Shown: positions 1-7,983, counted from the stretch's first letter. The stretch: DNA of 8,209 nucleotides from Ectopseudomonas composti (GCA_946886245.1 CAMPIF010000173.1:1-8209); one strand, 5' to 3'. Numbers and translations: made by a program. The notes: generated from the sequence alone by a model not told the origin.

Positions 1-577
1 CGGCGCGCTGCCCTTCCTCACGCCGCTGCTGCTGCAACTGGCGATGGGCTATTCGCCGGCTCAGGCCGGCATGAGCCTGATTCCCCTGGCGCTGGCGGCC
101 ATGGCGGCCAAACCCCTGGCCAGACCGCTGATCGAACGCCTCGGCTACCGCAATATCCTCACCAGTAACACCCTGCTGCTCGGCGCCCTGATCGCCAGCC
201 TGGCCCTGGTCGATGCACACACCTCGACCTTGCAGCTGATCATCCAGCTGAGCCTGATCGGCGCCTGCAATTCCCTGCAGTTCACCGCGATGAACACCGT
301 GACGCTGATCGACCTGGACAACCGCGACGCCAGCAGCGGCAACAGCCTGCTGTCGGTGGTGGTGCAACTGGCGATGGGCCTTGGCGTTGCCTCGGCAGCG
401 GCGCTGCTCAGCGGCTTCAGCCGGGAGCTGGGTGGCAGTGGCCATATACTGCAGGCATTCCAGGCGACCTACCTGTGCGTTGGCCTGCTGTCGATGCTGG
501 CGGCGGCGATCTTCCTGCAACTGGACACCAAAGACGGCCGTAGCGGGCGCAATATCGAGGTTTCAACGGACGATTGA
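1..577 (+). CDS. mdtD: MFS drug-efflux transporter, MdtD/DHA2-like, C-terminal part (5' truncated by window edge)
   Basis: The reading frame is open from base 2 and ends at TGA 575-577, leaving about 191 C-terminal residues of an inner-membrane proton-driven exporter. MdtD-type proteins are about 470 residues, so roughly 60% lies outside the window. The fragment has five to six hydrophobic segments, with short charged loops such as RLGYRN between them. The stretch LIDLDNRDASSGNSLLS followed by a glycine-rich hydrophobic helix matches the corresponding region of E. coli MdtD (YegB) as I remember it, as does LPFLTPLLLQ near the left edge. E. coli mdtD lies next to the mdtABC pump genes; whether that holds here cannot be seen. 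The tail after the last helix is short and polar. The family call is firm, but the drug substrate is not determinable and the symbol is by resemblance only. Confidence 0.85.
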   Translation, partial: GALPFLTPLLLQLAMGYSPAQAGMSLIPLALAAMAAKPLARPLIERLGYRNILTSNTLLLGALIASLALVDAHTSTLQLIIQLSLIGACNSLQFTAMNTVTLIDLDNRDASSGNSLLSVVVQLAMGLGVASAAALLSGFSRELGGSGHILQAFQATYLCVGLLSMLAAAIFLQLDTKDGRSGRNIEVSTDD

Positions 578-584
578 GCGGGCC

Positions 585-593
585 TGCTACACT
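585..593 (+). promoter_or_regulatory. Candidate extended -10 promoter for dbpA
   Basis: TG at 585-586, one base, then TACACT at 588-593 forms an extended -10 element just after the mdtD stop codon. It would start transcription near base 600, giving a leader of about 26 bases before the GTG of dbpA. No good -35 hexamer lies 16-18 bases upstream, which extended -10 promoters can tolerate. This is a motif match only. Confidence 0.4.
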
Positions 594-625
594 GCCGACC
601 TGTTTCTCCACCCCCGAGTCTTGCC

Positions 626-2002
<1,377 letters not shown>

Positions 2003-2005
2003 GGC

Positions 2006-2014
2006 TGATATAAC
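2006..2014 (+). promoter_or_regulatory. Candidate extended -10 promoter for the GGDEF response regulator
   Basis: TG at 2006-2007, one base, then TATAAC at 2009-2014 (5 of 6 to TATAAT) makes a good extended -10 element a few bases after the dbpA stop. The predicted start is near 2021, leaving a leader of about 23 bases. That leader holds a GC dyad (CGGCC/GGCCG, 2023-2034) touching the GGAG ribosome site at 2034-2037. No matching -35 is visible. It suggests that the regulator gene can be transcribed independently of dbpA. Confidence 0.45.
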
Positions 2015-2043
2015 GAGTCAAACGGCCTGGGCCGGAGTCACCC

Positions 2044-3279
2044 ATGCGCAATATTCTGGTCATTGAAGACAGCCCACTGGTACTGAAGATCCTCGAGCAT
2101 CTGTTTCGTCAGGAAACCGATCTGGAGCCGATCTTCTGCGCGTCACTGGCAGAAGCGGAGGTCATGCTGGAGACCTCGGCGGCACTGTTCTTCGCTGCCA
2201 TCGTCGATCTGCACCTGCCGGATGCGCCGGATGGCGAGAGCGTCGATCTGGTGATGCGCTATCACCTGCCATGCATCGTGCTCAGTGGCAGCTACAACGA
2301 ACAGCGCCGCGACGAATTGCTGATGAAAGGCGTGGTCGACTACGTGCTCAAGGAGAGCCAGCACTCCTACGAGTACGCCTTCCGTCTGCTGCACCGGCTC
2401 GACCACAACAGCCACATCAAGATTCTCATCGCCGACGACTCCACGGCGCAGCGCCACTACATCCGTCATATCCTCGAGCCGCACCACTATCAGATCATCG
2501 AGGCCAGCGACGGCAGGGAGACCCTGCGCCAGCTGGGCGAGCACCCGGATATCGACCTGCTGGTACTCGACCATGCCATGCCCGGCGTCAGCGGTTTCGA
2601 GCTGGTCAAGCTGCTGCGCCAGAAGCTGCGCCTCAATGACCTGATCATCATCGGCGTGTCCGCCGACCCCAAGGGCTCGCTCAGTGCACAGTTCATCAAG
2701 CACGGTGCCGACGACTTCCTGCGCAAACCCTTCTGTCCTGAAGAGCTGAACTGCCGGGTGATGTCGACCCTGGAGCGACGCGACCTGTTGCGCGCATTGA
2801 AGAAGGCCGCGCAGTTCGATGCCCTGACCGGCCTGAACAACCGCCGCGCCTTCTACGAACAAGGCATGCAGATACTGCAGAAGGCGCAACGGGAAAGTCG
2901 CGAGGTCAGCGTGGCCATGCTCGATCTCGACCACTTCAAGCAGATCAACGATGGCTTCGGCCATGCCAGTGGCGACAGCGCCCTGGTGGTGTTCGCCCGG
3001 GCGATGAGCAATGCCTTCCCCGACATGCTGCTGGGCCGTCTGGGCGGCGAGGAATTTGCCCTGCTGACCCTGCATGGCGCGGATCATGTGGCCCAGGCTC
3101 TGGATAAACTGCGCCGACAGTGCGCCAGCCTGCACTATGCCGCTGGCGCGCCCGCGCTATCGTTCAGCGCGGGCCTCTATCAGGGTGAACCCGAGGATCT
3201 GGAAAGCCTGCTGCATGAGGCCGACATTCGCCTGTACCGGGCCAAGCAACAGGGGCGTGCCCGTACCATACTGGCCTGA
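2044..3279 (+). CDS. Response regulator with two receiver domains and GGDEF domain (probable diguanylate cyclase, PleD-like architecture)
   Basis: This 411-residue cytoplasmic protein probably makes cyclic-di-GMP from two GTP under phosphorelay control. Receiver 1 (about 1-118) has the acidic pair E8/D9, phosphoacceptor D55 in VDLHLP, S81 and K103. Receiver 2 (about 124-245) has D131/D132, D176 in VLDHAMPG, S206 and K228 in RKPF. Both sets look complete. The GGDEF domain (about 250-411) has DALTGLNNRR, DLDHFKQINDGFGHASGD (294-311), and the active-site motif GGEEF (334-338), a catalytically competent variant. The inhibitory RxxD site expected five residues before the motif is absent: FPDM stands there. 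ATG 2044 has GGAG six bases upstream. No histidine kinase lies nearby, so the partner is unknown. The architecture resembles Caulobacter PleD, but orthology is not claimed. Confidence 0.93.
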   Translation: MRNILVIEDSPLVLKILEHLFRQETDLEPIFCASLAEAEVMLETSAALFFAAIVDLHLPDAPDGESVDLVMRYHLPCIVLSGSYNEQRRDELLMKGVVDYVLKESQHSYEYAFRLLHRLDHNSHIKILIADDSTAQRHYIRHILEPHHYQIIEASDGRETLRQLGEHPDIDLLVLDHAMPGVSGFELVKLLRQKLRLNDLIIIGVSADPKGSLSAQFIKHGADDFLRKPFCPEELNCRVMSTLERRDLLRALKKAAQFDALTGLNNRRAFYEQGMQILQKAQRESREVSVAMLDLDHFKQINDGFGHASGDSALVVFARAMSNAFPDMLLGRLGGEEFALLTLHGADHVAQALDKLRRQCASLHYAAGAPALSFSAGLYQGEPEDLESLLHEADIRLYRAKQQGRARTILA

Positions 3280-4011
3280 TCAGGGGCTGTGGCGCTGCAG
3301 CGTCGCGGCATAACTGCCGTCGTCGCTCATGGCCTGGATCGCCGCATCGAAACGCCTGGCAATGTCGCGATGCTGCGCATGGCTGCGGCGTATCAGGAGA
3401 TGCAGGCCGTTCTCGCTCAGGGGCAGCGGCAGAAACTCCAGTTCATCGCGGATGGCGCTCAGCGTGCGCCCCAGCAGGTGGCGCGCGACCAGCTCGTCCT
3501 CCAGCGCCAGCTGGACGCGCCCGGCATGCAGCATCCGCGCGGCGATCTCGAAACTGCCGACACCAACCTTGAGCAGCTGCGGATCGCTGTCGAATTCCCT
3601 GGAATAGGCATAGCCCCTGACCACCGCGATGCTGTGCGGGTAGAGATCGGCCAGGGTCTCGAACTGGATGTCGCTCCCCTTGCGCCGCATGAAGCGGATG
3701 CGGTTGACCAGATAGGGCCGGGAGAAATAGCCGTACTCGGTGCGGTCGGCGCTGTACCAGGCGTTGATCAGCACATCGTAATCGCCACGTTTGAGCCCCA
3801 GCACCGCACGCTCCCAGGGCACCTCCACATAGCGGGTGGTGTAGCCGGCACGGGCGAGCGCCTGCTCCACCAGATCACTGGCCAGACCTTTGCCGGGCAG
3901 CCTCTGATCATTGAACGGCGGCCAGGGGTCGGCCACCAGGCGCAACAGCTCGGCCGAGGCCAATACCGGCGACAGCAGCAAGAGCAATAGCCAGGCACGC
4001 ACTGCGAGCAT
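3280..4011 (-). CDS. Periplasmic family-3 solute-binding protein (SBP_bac_3 / polar amino acid type), orphan
   Basis: This 243-residue exported protein has a signal peptide: an N-terminal arginine, a run of leucines (8-13), and ASA cleavage after residue 20. The mature protein begins with the family opening LRLVADPWPPFND. The segment DYDVLINAWYSADRTEY followed by FSRPY (about 77-100) matches the signature of family-3 binding proteins, in which the arginine (R90) usually holds the ligand carboxylate. Amino acids or similar acids are therefore plausible ligands. The start is ATG 4011, because the signal peptide begins there; an in-frame GTG at 4065 would add 18 residues ahead of it. The ribosome site is weak (GGATGGA, about nine bases upstream). 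No permease or ATPase gene is adjacent, so it may serve a distant transporter or act as a sensor. Its TGA directly abuts the TGA of the convergent GGDEF gene. Confidence 0.88.
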   Translation of the reverse strand: MLAVRAWLLLLLLSPVLASAELLRLVADPWPPFNDQRLPGKGLASDLVEQALARAGYTTRYVEVPWERAVLGLKRGDYDVLINAWYSADRTEYGYFSRPYLVNRIRFMRRKGSDIQFETLADLYPHSIAVVRGYAYSREFDSDPQLLKVGVGSFEIAARMLHAGRVQLALEDELVARHLLGRTLSAIRDELEFLPLPLSENGLHLLIRRSHAQHRDIARRFDAAIQAMSDDGSYAATLQRHSP

Positions 4012-4043
4012 GGGTGGCGGTCCATCCGAGATGATCTGTTCTA

Positions 4044-4072
4044 GTGATAGCAGGCACAACGCCACTCGTCAC
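4044..4072 (-). promoter_or_regulatory. Candidate sigma-70 promoter of the solute-binding protein gene
   Basis: On the minus strand, GTGACG (4072-4067, four of six to TTGACA) lies 17 bases before TATCAC (4049-4044, four of six), which is preceded by TGC, an extended -10. The predicted start is near 4037, about 26 bases before the ATG at 4011. The -35 overlaps the edge of the palindrome at 4071-4092. An alternative reading of the same bases is a sigma-54 element (TGGC at 4064-4061 and TGC at 4052-4050, with the GG and GC ten bases apart). Confidence 0.4.
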
Positions 4073-4092
4073 TGTCTCATATCTGAGACAGT
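4071..4092. promoter_or_regulatory. 22-base palindrome, probable operator in the divergent intergenic region
   Basis: The arms ACTGTCTCA (4071-4079) and TGAGACAGT (4084-4092) are perfect nine-base inverted repeats around the spacer TATC. The symmetry stops sharply outside them. The dyad is centred about 44 bases upstream of the predicted start of the binding-protein gene, touches its -35, and is about 125 bases upstream of the flavoprotein start. This geometry suits a dimeric transcription factor acting as a repressor or class II activator. There is no T tract, so a terminator is unlikely. I do not recognise the motif as the site of a named regulator. Confidence 0.6.
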
Positions 4093-4175
4093 CGATCGGG
4101 CGTTACACGCTTGCCAGCCACACGGCGACAGAAAAGTCGGCGCAGAGCGGCTTCGGGTAAACTTCAGCGGTTTTC

Positions 4176-4193
4176 ACGCAGCGCTGGCTGCGT
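4176..4193 (+). other. Short hairpin in the leader of the flavoprotein gene
   Basis: ACGCAGC (4176-4182) and GCTGCGT (4187-4193) form a perfect seven-base stem with loop GCTG, ending 12 bases before the TGAGGA ribosome site at 4206-4211. A weak -10-like TAAACT (4158-4163) lies just upstream, which would put the hairpin at the start of the transcript. It could stabilise the mRNA or affect initiation; its function is inferred from position only. Confidence 0.35.
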
Positions 4194-4217
4194 CATCGAT
4201 TCACCTGAGGACATTTC

Positions 4218-5402
4218 GTGTTGCAAACCGACGTACTGATCATCGGCGCAGGCGCCGCCGGGCTGATGTGTGCTGCCACTGCCGCAGCCCGTGGCCGCCG
4301 CGTGCTGGTGCTCGACCATGCCAACAAGGCCGGCAAGAAAATCCTCATGTCCGGTGGTGGCCGCTGCAACTTCACCAACCTGTACTGCGAGCCGAACAAC
4401 TTCCTCTCCGGCAACCCACACTTCTGCAAGTCCGCCCTGGCGCGCTTCACCCAGTGGGACTTCATCGGCCTGGTGGCCAAGCACGGTGTGCCCTACCACG
4501 AGAAGAAGCTCGGCCAGCTGTTCTGCGACAACAAGTCCAGCGACATCCTCGAACTGCTGCTGGCCGAATGTGCCGAGGCTGGCGCACAGATTCGCCTGAA
4601 TACGGCGGTACACAGTATCGAGAAGACCGAAGGTGGTTTCCTTCTGCAAAGCGACCTCGGCGAAGTGGCCTGCCAGTCACTGGTGATCGCCAGCGGCGGG
4701 CTGTCGATCCCGACCCTCGGCGCCACCGGCTTCGGTTATCAGGTGGCCAGGCAATTCGGCCACGATTTGCTACCTACCCGCGCCGGGCTGGTGCCTTTCA
4801 CCCTCACCGACCCGCAGCTCAAGACGCTGTGCACGGAGCTTTCCGGCACCTCGGTGGAGGACTGCCGGGTGAGCTGCAATGGCCAGAGTTTCGTCGAGAA
4901 CATCCTCTTCACCCACCGTGGCCTGTCCGGCCCGGCGATCCTGCAGATCTCGTCCTACTGGCAGCCGGGCGATACCGTGCATATCGACCTGCTGCCGCAT
5001 ATCGATCTGCCCGAATGGCTGGCCACCCAGCAGCGCGAGCGTGGCAACAGCGAGCTGAAAACCCTGCTGGCCGAGCTGTTCACCAAGAAGATGGCGACCC
5101 TGCTGGTCGACAGCTGGTTCAGCAACAAACCGCTCAAACAGTACACGCCCGGCGAACTCAAGACGATTGCCGAGCGCCTGTCCGACTGGCAGCTGGTACC
5201 GGCAGGCACCGAAGGCTACCGCACGGCAGAAGTGACCCTGGGCGGGGTGAATACCGACGAGGTGTCATCCAAGACACTGGAGTCGCTCAAGGTACCGGGG
5301 CTGTATTTCATCGGCGAAGTGCTCGACGTCACCGGCCACCTGGGCGGCTTCAACTTCCAGTGGGCCTGGGCGTCGGGCTACGCCGCCGCGCAATACGTCT
5401 GA
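4218..5402 (+). CDS. yhiN: BaiN/RdsA (YhiN, HI0933) family FAD-dependent oxidoreductase
   Basis: This 394-residue flavoprotein matches the family length (about 400). The N-terminus has the dinucleotide-binding Rossmann motif GAGAAG (10-15) followed by VLVLDHANKAGKKILMSGGG, the FAD site. The family hallmark GGGRCNFTN spans residues 46-54. The C-terminus closes the FAD fold with LYFIGEVLDVTGHLGGFNFQ (362-381), then WAWASGYAAA. It is soluble, with no signal peptide or membrane segment. The family includes BaiN, implicated in bile-acid dehydroxylation in gut clostridia, but proteobacterial members have no settled substrate and that activity should not be assumed here. Translation starts at GTG 4218, with TGAGGA ending six bases upstream; the N-terminus MLQTDVLIIGAG fits the family. 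It is divergent from the binding-protein gene, and the transporter gene follows after a 112-base gap, so co-transcription is possible. Confidence 0.93.
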   Translation: MLQTDVLIIGAGAAGLMCAATAAARGRRVLVLDHANKAGKKILMSGGGRCNFTNLYCEPNNFLSGNPHFCKSALARFTQWDFIGLVAKHGVPYHEKKLGQLFCDNKSSDILELLLAECAEAGAQIRLNTAVHSIEKTEGGFLLQSDLGEVACQSLVIASGGLSIPTLGATGFGYQVARQFGHDLLPTRAGLVPFTLTDPQLKTLCTELSGTSVEDCRVSCNGQSFVENILFTHRGLSGPAILQISSYWQPGDTVHIDLLPHIDLPEWLATQQRERGNSELKTLLAELFTKKMATLLVDSWFSNKPLKQYTPGELKTIAERLSDWQLVPAGTEGYRTAEVTLGGVNTDEVSSKTLESLKVPGLYFIGEVLDVTGHLGGFNFQWAWASGYAAAQYV

Positions 5403-5454
5403 GGCTGGACTATTGCGCCCCATTCGACGGCGCAGCGGGAACTGCCGACGCGGC

Positions 5455-5490
5455 GCAGACTCTGCTATGAACAGCAGACCAGAAGTCTGC
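5455..5490 (+). other. Bulged inverted repeat upstream of the transporter gene
   Basis: GCAGACT (5455-5461) pairs with AGTCTGC (5484-5490), and inside it CTGCT (5462-5466) pairs with AGCAG (5473-5477), giving a two-part stem with a six-base one-sided bulge. It sits between the flavoprotein stop and the transporter ATG. No T tract follows, so it is not a standard terminator. A possible extended -10 (TGC then TATGAA, 5463-5471) overlaps the apical loop. It may be an mRNA structure or a regulatory site; the role is unknown. Confidence 0.35.
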
Positions 5491-5514
5491 ACATAACAGG
5501 GACGGCACCGCCTC

Positions 5515-7326
5515 ATGACGCTCGAACAAGGCCTGATTTTCGTCATTCTCGTTGCCAGCATGGGGTTGTTCATCTGGGGCCGCTGGCGCCATGACGTGGT
5601 AGCGCTGGGCGCGCTGTTGGCGTGCGTGATCGTTGGCCTGGTGCCCGAGCGCGAAGCCTTTGCAGGCTTCGGTCACCCGGCGGTGATCACCGTCGCCTGC
5701 GTGCTGGTACTCAGCCATGGTTTGCAGCGCACGGGGGCGGTCAGTCGACTGGCCCAACGACTGCTGCCCAGCGGCGCTGGCGTGCTGCTGTCGATCGCCG
5801 CATTGACCGGCCTGGGCGCGCTGCTCTCGGCATTCATGAACAACGTCGGCGCCCTCGCCCTGCTGATGCCCATCGCCCTGCAGATTTCTGCACGCCTGGA
5901 ACTGCCGCCGGGGCGCGTGCTGATGCCGCTGGCCTTCGGCACCATCCTCGGCGGCATGACCACGCTGATCGGTACACCGCCGAACCTGATCGTCTCCAGC
6001 TTTCGCGCGCAGAATGGCAGCGGTCCCTTCGCCATGTTCGATTTCAGCCCGGTCGGTGTCGCCGTGGCAGTGGCCGGCGTGCTGTTCATCACCCTGCTCG
6101 GCTGGCGCCTGGTGCCCAAGCGCGAAGTCGGTAACGCCGCCAGCTTCGACACCGGCCATTACCTGACCGAGGCGCGAGTCAAGGAAGGCGGCAAGGCCCA
6201 GGGCAAGACCCTGCGCGAGATCGAACAGTTGCTCGACGAGGCCGACGCCCAGGTGGTGGCCATGGTGCGCAACAAGCTGCGCCTGACTGCGCCCAACCCT
6301 CGGCGCGTGCTGCAGGCCGACGACGTACTGGTGATCGAGGCCGACCCTGAAGAACTGGGCGAAGTGCTCGGCCAGCTGGACCTGTTGCTGGAGGCCGAGC
6401 GCGAAGCCGAGGAAGCCGAGCAGCGGCAGGACCAGGACGCAGATACAGAAAAGAAGGCCAGCAACGGCGAAGACCGCGCCATGCAGGAGCTGCTGGTCAA
6501 ACCCGACTCGTCACTGATCGGTCGTTCTGCCAGCAGCACGCGTTTGCGCAGCCGCTATTCCATCAACCTGCTGGCGATCTCCAGACAGAGCCATCGCTCG
6601 ATCAAGCGCCTGCGCTCGACCCTGATCCAGGGCGGTGACGTGTTGCTGATGCAGGGCAGCGCCGAGGATATCGGCGAGTTCGCCAGCGACTATGACTGCG
6701 TGCCATTGGCCGCACGCGCCATCAACATTCCCGATCCGCGTCAGGCCAATCTCGCGCTCGGCATCATGCTGCTGGCCATCGCTGCCGCCGCCTTCGGCCT
6801 GCTCTCGGCTGCGATTGCCTTCGCCAGCGGTGTACTGGCCTACATGCTGCTGCGTCTGGTGCCGCTGCGCGCCGTCTACGAGTCCATCGACTGGCCGGTG
6901 ATCGTGTTGCTCGGGGCCTTGATGCCGGTGGCCGGTGCGATGTCCGCGACGGGCGCAGCCGATCTGCTGGCACGCCTGCTGATGGAGAACCTGGCACAGG
7001 GCAACGCCATCATCACCCTGACCCTGTTGCTGGTGGTGACCATGACCCTGTCGGATTTCATGAACAACGCGGCGACTGCAGCTGTGATGTGCCCCATCGC
7101 GCTGAGCGCCGCCAGCCAGCTCGGCGTCAGCCCGGACTCGCTGCTGATGGCCGTGGCTATCGGCGCCTCCTGCTCGTTCCTCACGCCCATTGGCCACCAG
7201 AACAACACCCTGATCCTCAGCCCCGGTGGTTTCCGCTTTGGCGACTACTGGCGCCTGGGCCTGCCACTGGAGATCCTCGTGGTGCTGATCAGTGTGCCCA
7301 TGCTGCTGTGGATCTGGCCGTTGTAA
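5515..7326 (+). CDS. SLC13 (DASS)-family membrane transporter with two central TrkA-C (RCK_C) domains
   Basis: This 603-residue inner-membrane protein has the layout of E. coli YfbS (about 610 residues): a hydrophobic half (about 1-202), a soluble middle (about 203-402), and a second hydrophobic half (about 403-603). The halves repeat each other: FMNNVGALALLMPIA (107-121) corresponds to FMNNAATAAVMCPIA (515-529), and IGTPPNL (152-158) to IGHQNNT (559-565). These are the inverted re-entrant motifs that bind substrate and cation in SLC13/ArsB-type transporters. The middle holds two TrkA-C domains (about 215-285 and 326-392), the first ending DDVLVIEADPEEL and the second GGDVLLMQGSAEDI, joined by a very acidic linker (about 286-322) likely to be helical or disordered. 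TrkA-C domains usually bind small ligands and gate transport. The substrate may be a dicarboxylate, sulfate or another anion; it cannot be decided. AGGGA lies 12 bases before the ATG, a rather long spacing. Confidence 0.9.
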   Translation: MTLEQGLIFVILVASMGLFIWGRWRHDVVALGALLACVIVGLVPEREAFAGFGHPAVITVACVLVLSHGLQRTGAVSRLAQRLLPSGAGVLLSIAALTGLGALLSAFMNNVGALALLMPIALQISARLELPPGRVLMPLAFGTILGGMTTLIGTPPNLIVSSFRAQNGSGPFAMFDFSPVGVAVAVAGVLFITLLGWRLVPKREVGNAASFDTGHYLTEARVKEGGKAQGKTLREIEQLLDEADAQVVAMVRNKLRLTAPNPRRVLQADDVLVIEADPEELGEVLGQLDLLLEAEREAEEAEQRQDQDADTEKKASNGEDRAMQELLVKPDSSLIGRSASSTRLRSRYSINLLAISRQSHRSIKRLRSTLIQGGDVLLMQGSAEDIGEFASDYDCVPLAARAINIPDPRQANLALGIMLLAIAAAAFGLLSAAIAFASGVLAYMLLRLVPLRAVYESIDWPVIVLLGALMPVAGAMSATGAADLLARLLMENLAQGNAIITLTLLLVVTMTLSDFMNNAATAAVMCPIALSAASQLGVSPDSLLMAVAIGASCSFLTPIGHQNNTLILSPGGFRFGDYWRLGLPLEILVVLISVPMLLWIWPL

Positions 7327-7334
7327 TCATCCAT

Positions 7335-7970
7335 TCAAGCGCTCGGGGTGATGCCGAGCACCACGTCGAAGCGGGCAACCTGTTCGTCGGTCTGCCCGCT
7401 CACCGGCACGAAGGGCACGACCAGCAGTTCGCGCAAGCGTGGGTCGCGGATCGCGTTGAGCAGGCCATCGCGCTGATTGAGCGGTTCGCCTTGGACATAG
7501 CACTGGGTGGAGAAACGCGGCAGGCCGGGCAGGGTCACCGCCAGATGGATATGCGGGGTGCGGCCGGGATAGGGCACCGGGCGGATGGTACGAAAGCGGT
7601 AGCGCCCATCGGCCGCGGTGGTGAAACGGCCATAACCCTGGAACCCGGGATCGAGCCTCTGGCGGTCACCGCCGCGACTGTGCAGGTAGATACCGTTGGC
7701 ATCCACTTGCCAGATTTCCACCCGCGCCCCCGCCAGTGGTCGACCGCCCGCATCGAGGATCGAGCCATGCAGTTGCACGCGAATTCCGCGTGCCTCTGCG
7801 GCCTGGCCTTCGACTCGCACCAGGTCGTTGTCGTCATCCAGCGGTAGTTGGTCGGGGTAGAAGGGGCCGAGCGTCTGCCGTGGCGTCAGCAGGCGCTCGG
7901 CCAGCGCCAGTGCCGGGCTGGCCAGCAACGCGCCGCCGGCGGCGAAGAGGAGATGACGACGGCTGGACAT
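7335..7970 (-). CDS. Tat-exported intradiol ring-cleavage dioxygenase (protocatechuate 3,4-dioxygenase-like)
   Basis: This 211-residue protein belongs to the non-haem Fe(III) family that opens catechol-type rings between the two hydroxyls. It begins MSSRRHLLFAAGG, a twin-arginine signal with cleavage probably after ALA at residue 24, so it should fold in the cytoplasm and act in the periplasm. The mature part opens with TPRQTLGPFYP (29-39), a family hallmark. EIWQVDANGIY (85-95) and RTIRPVPYPGRTPHIHL (127-143) supply the four predicted iron ligands Y95, Y134, H140 and H142. The gap between the second tyrosine and the histidines is much shorter than in PcaH, and the helical linker domain of catechol 1,2-dioxygenases is absent. 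The start is ATG 7970, because GGAGGA lies eight bases upstream; a TTG at 7994 is also in frame but lacks support. It follows ald by 36 bases on the same strand. The substrate is unknown. Confidence 0.9.
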   Translation of the reverse strand: MSSRRHLLFAAGGALLASPALALAERLLTPRQTLGPFYPDQLPLDDDNDLVRVEGQAAEARGIRVQLHGSILDAGGRPLAGARVEIWQVDANGIYLHSRGGDRQRLDPGFQGYGRFTTAADGRYRFRTIRPVPYPGRTPHIHLAVTLPGLPRFSTQCYVQGEPLNQRDGLLNAIRDPRLRELLVVPFVPVSGQTDEQVARFDVVLGITPSA

Positions 7971-7977
7971 GGTCTTT

Positions 7978-7983
7978 TCCTCC
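7978..7983 (-). promoter_or_regulatory. Strong ribosome binding site that fixes the dioxygenase start
   Basis: The minus strand reads GGAGGA here, followed by AAAGACC and the ATG at 7970-7968. The near-consensus Shine-Dalgarno sequence and good spacing select this ATG and place the twin arginines at residues 4 and 5. Confidence 0.8.

Noticed and set aside
2143..3135. 330-codon minus-strand open frame
   Set aside because: It is antisense to the receiver-GGDEF gene, with composition typical of a shadow frame and no ribosome site noted.
3289..3990. 233-codon plus-strand open frame
   Set aside because: It is the complement of the binding-protein gene, which has a signal peptide and family motifs.
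4012..4065. Longer binding protein starting at GTG 4065
   Set aside because: The extra 18 residues would precede a good signal peptide and would overlap the best promoter candidate; ATG 4011 is preferred.
3911..5470. 519-codon plus-strand open frame across the divergent intergenic region
   Set aside because: It is out of frame with the clear flavoprotein gene and antisense to the binding protein; its Arg/Pro/Ala-rich translation is a GC-rich artefact.
7341..7359. Hairpin GCTCGG/CCGAGC after the transporter stop, as a terminator
   Set aside because: The stem is only six bases, no T tract follows on either strand, and it lies within the dioxygenase coding sequence.
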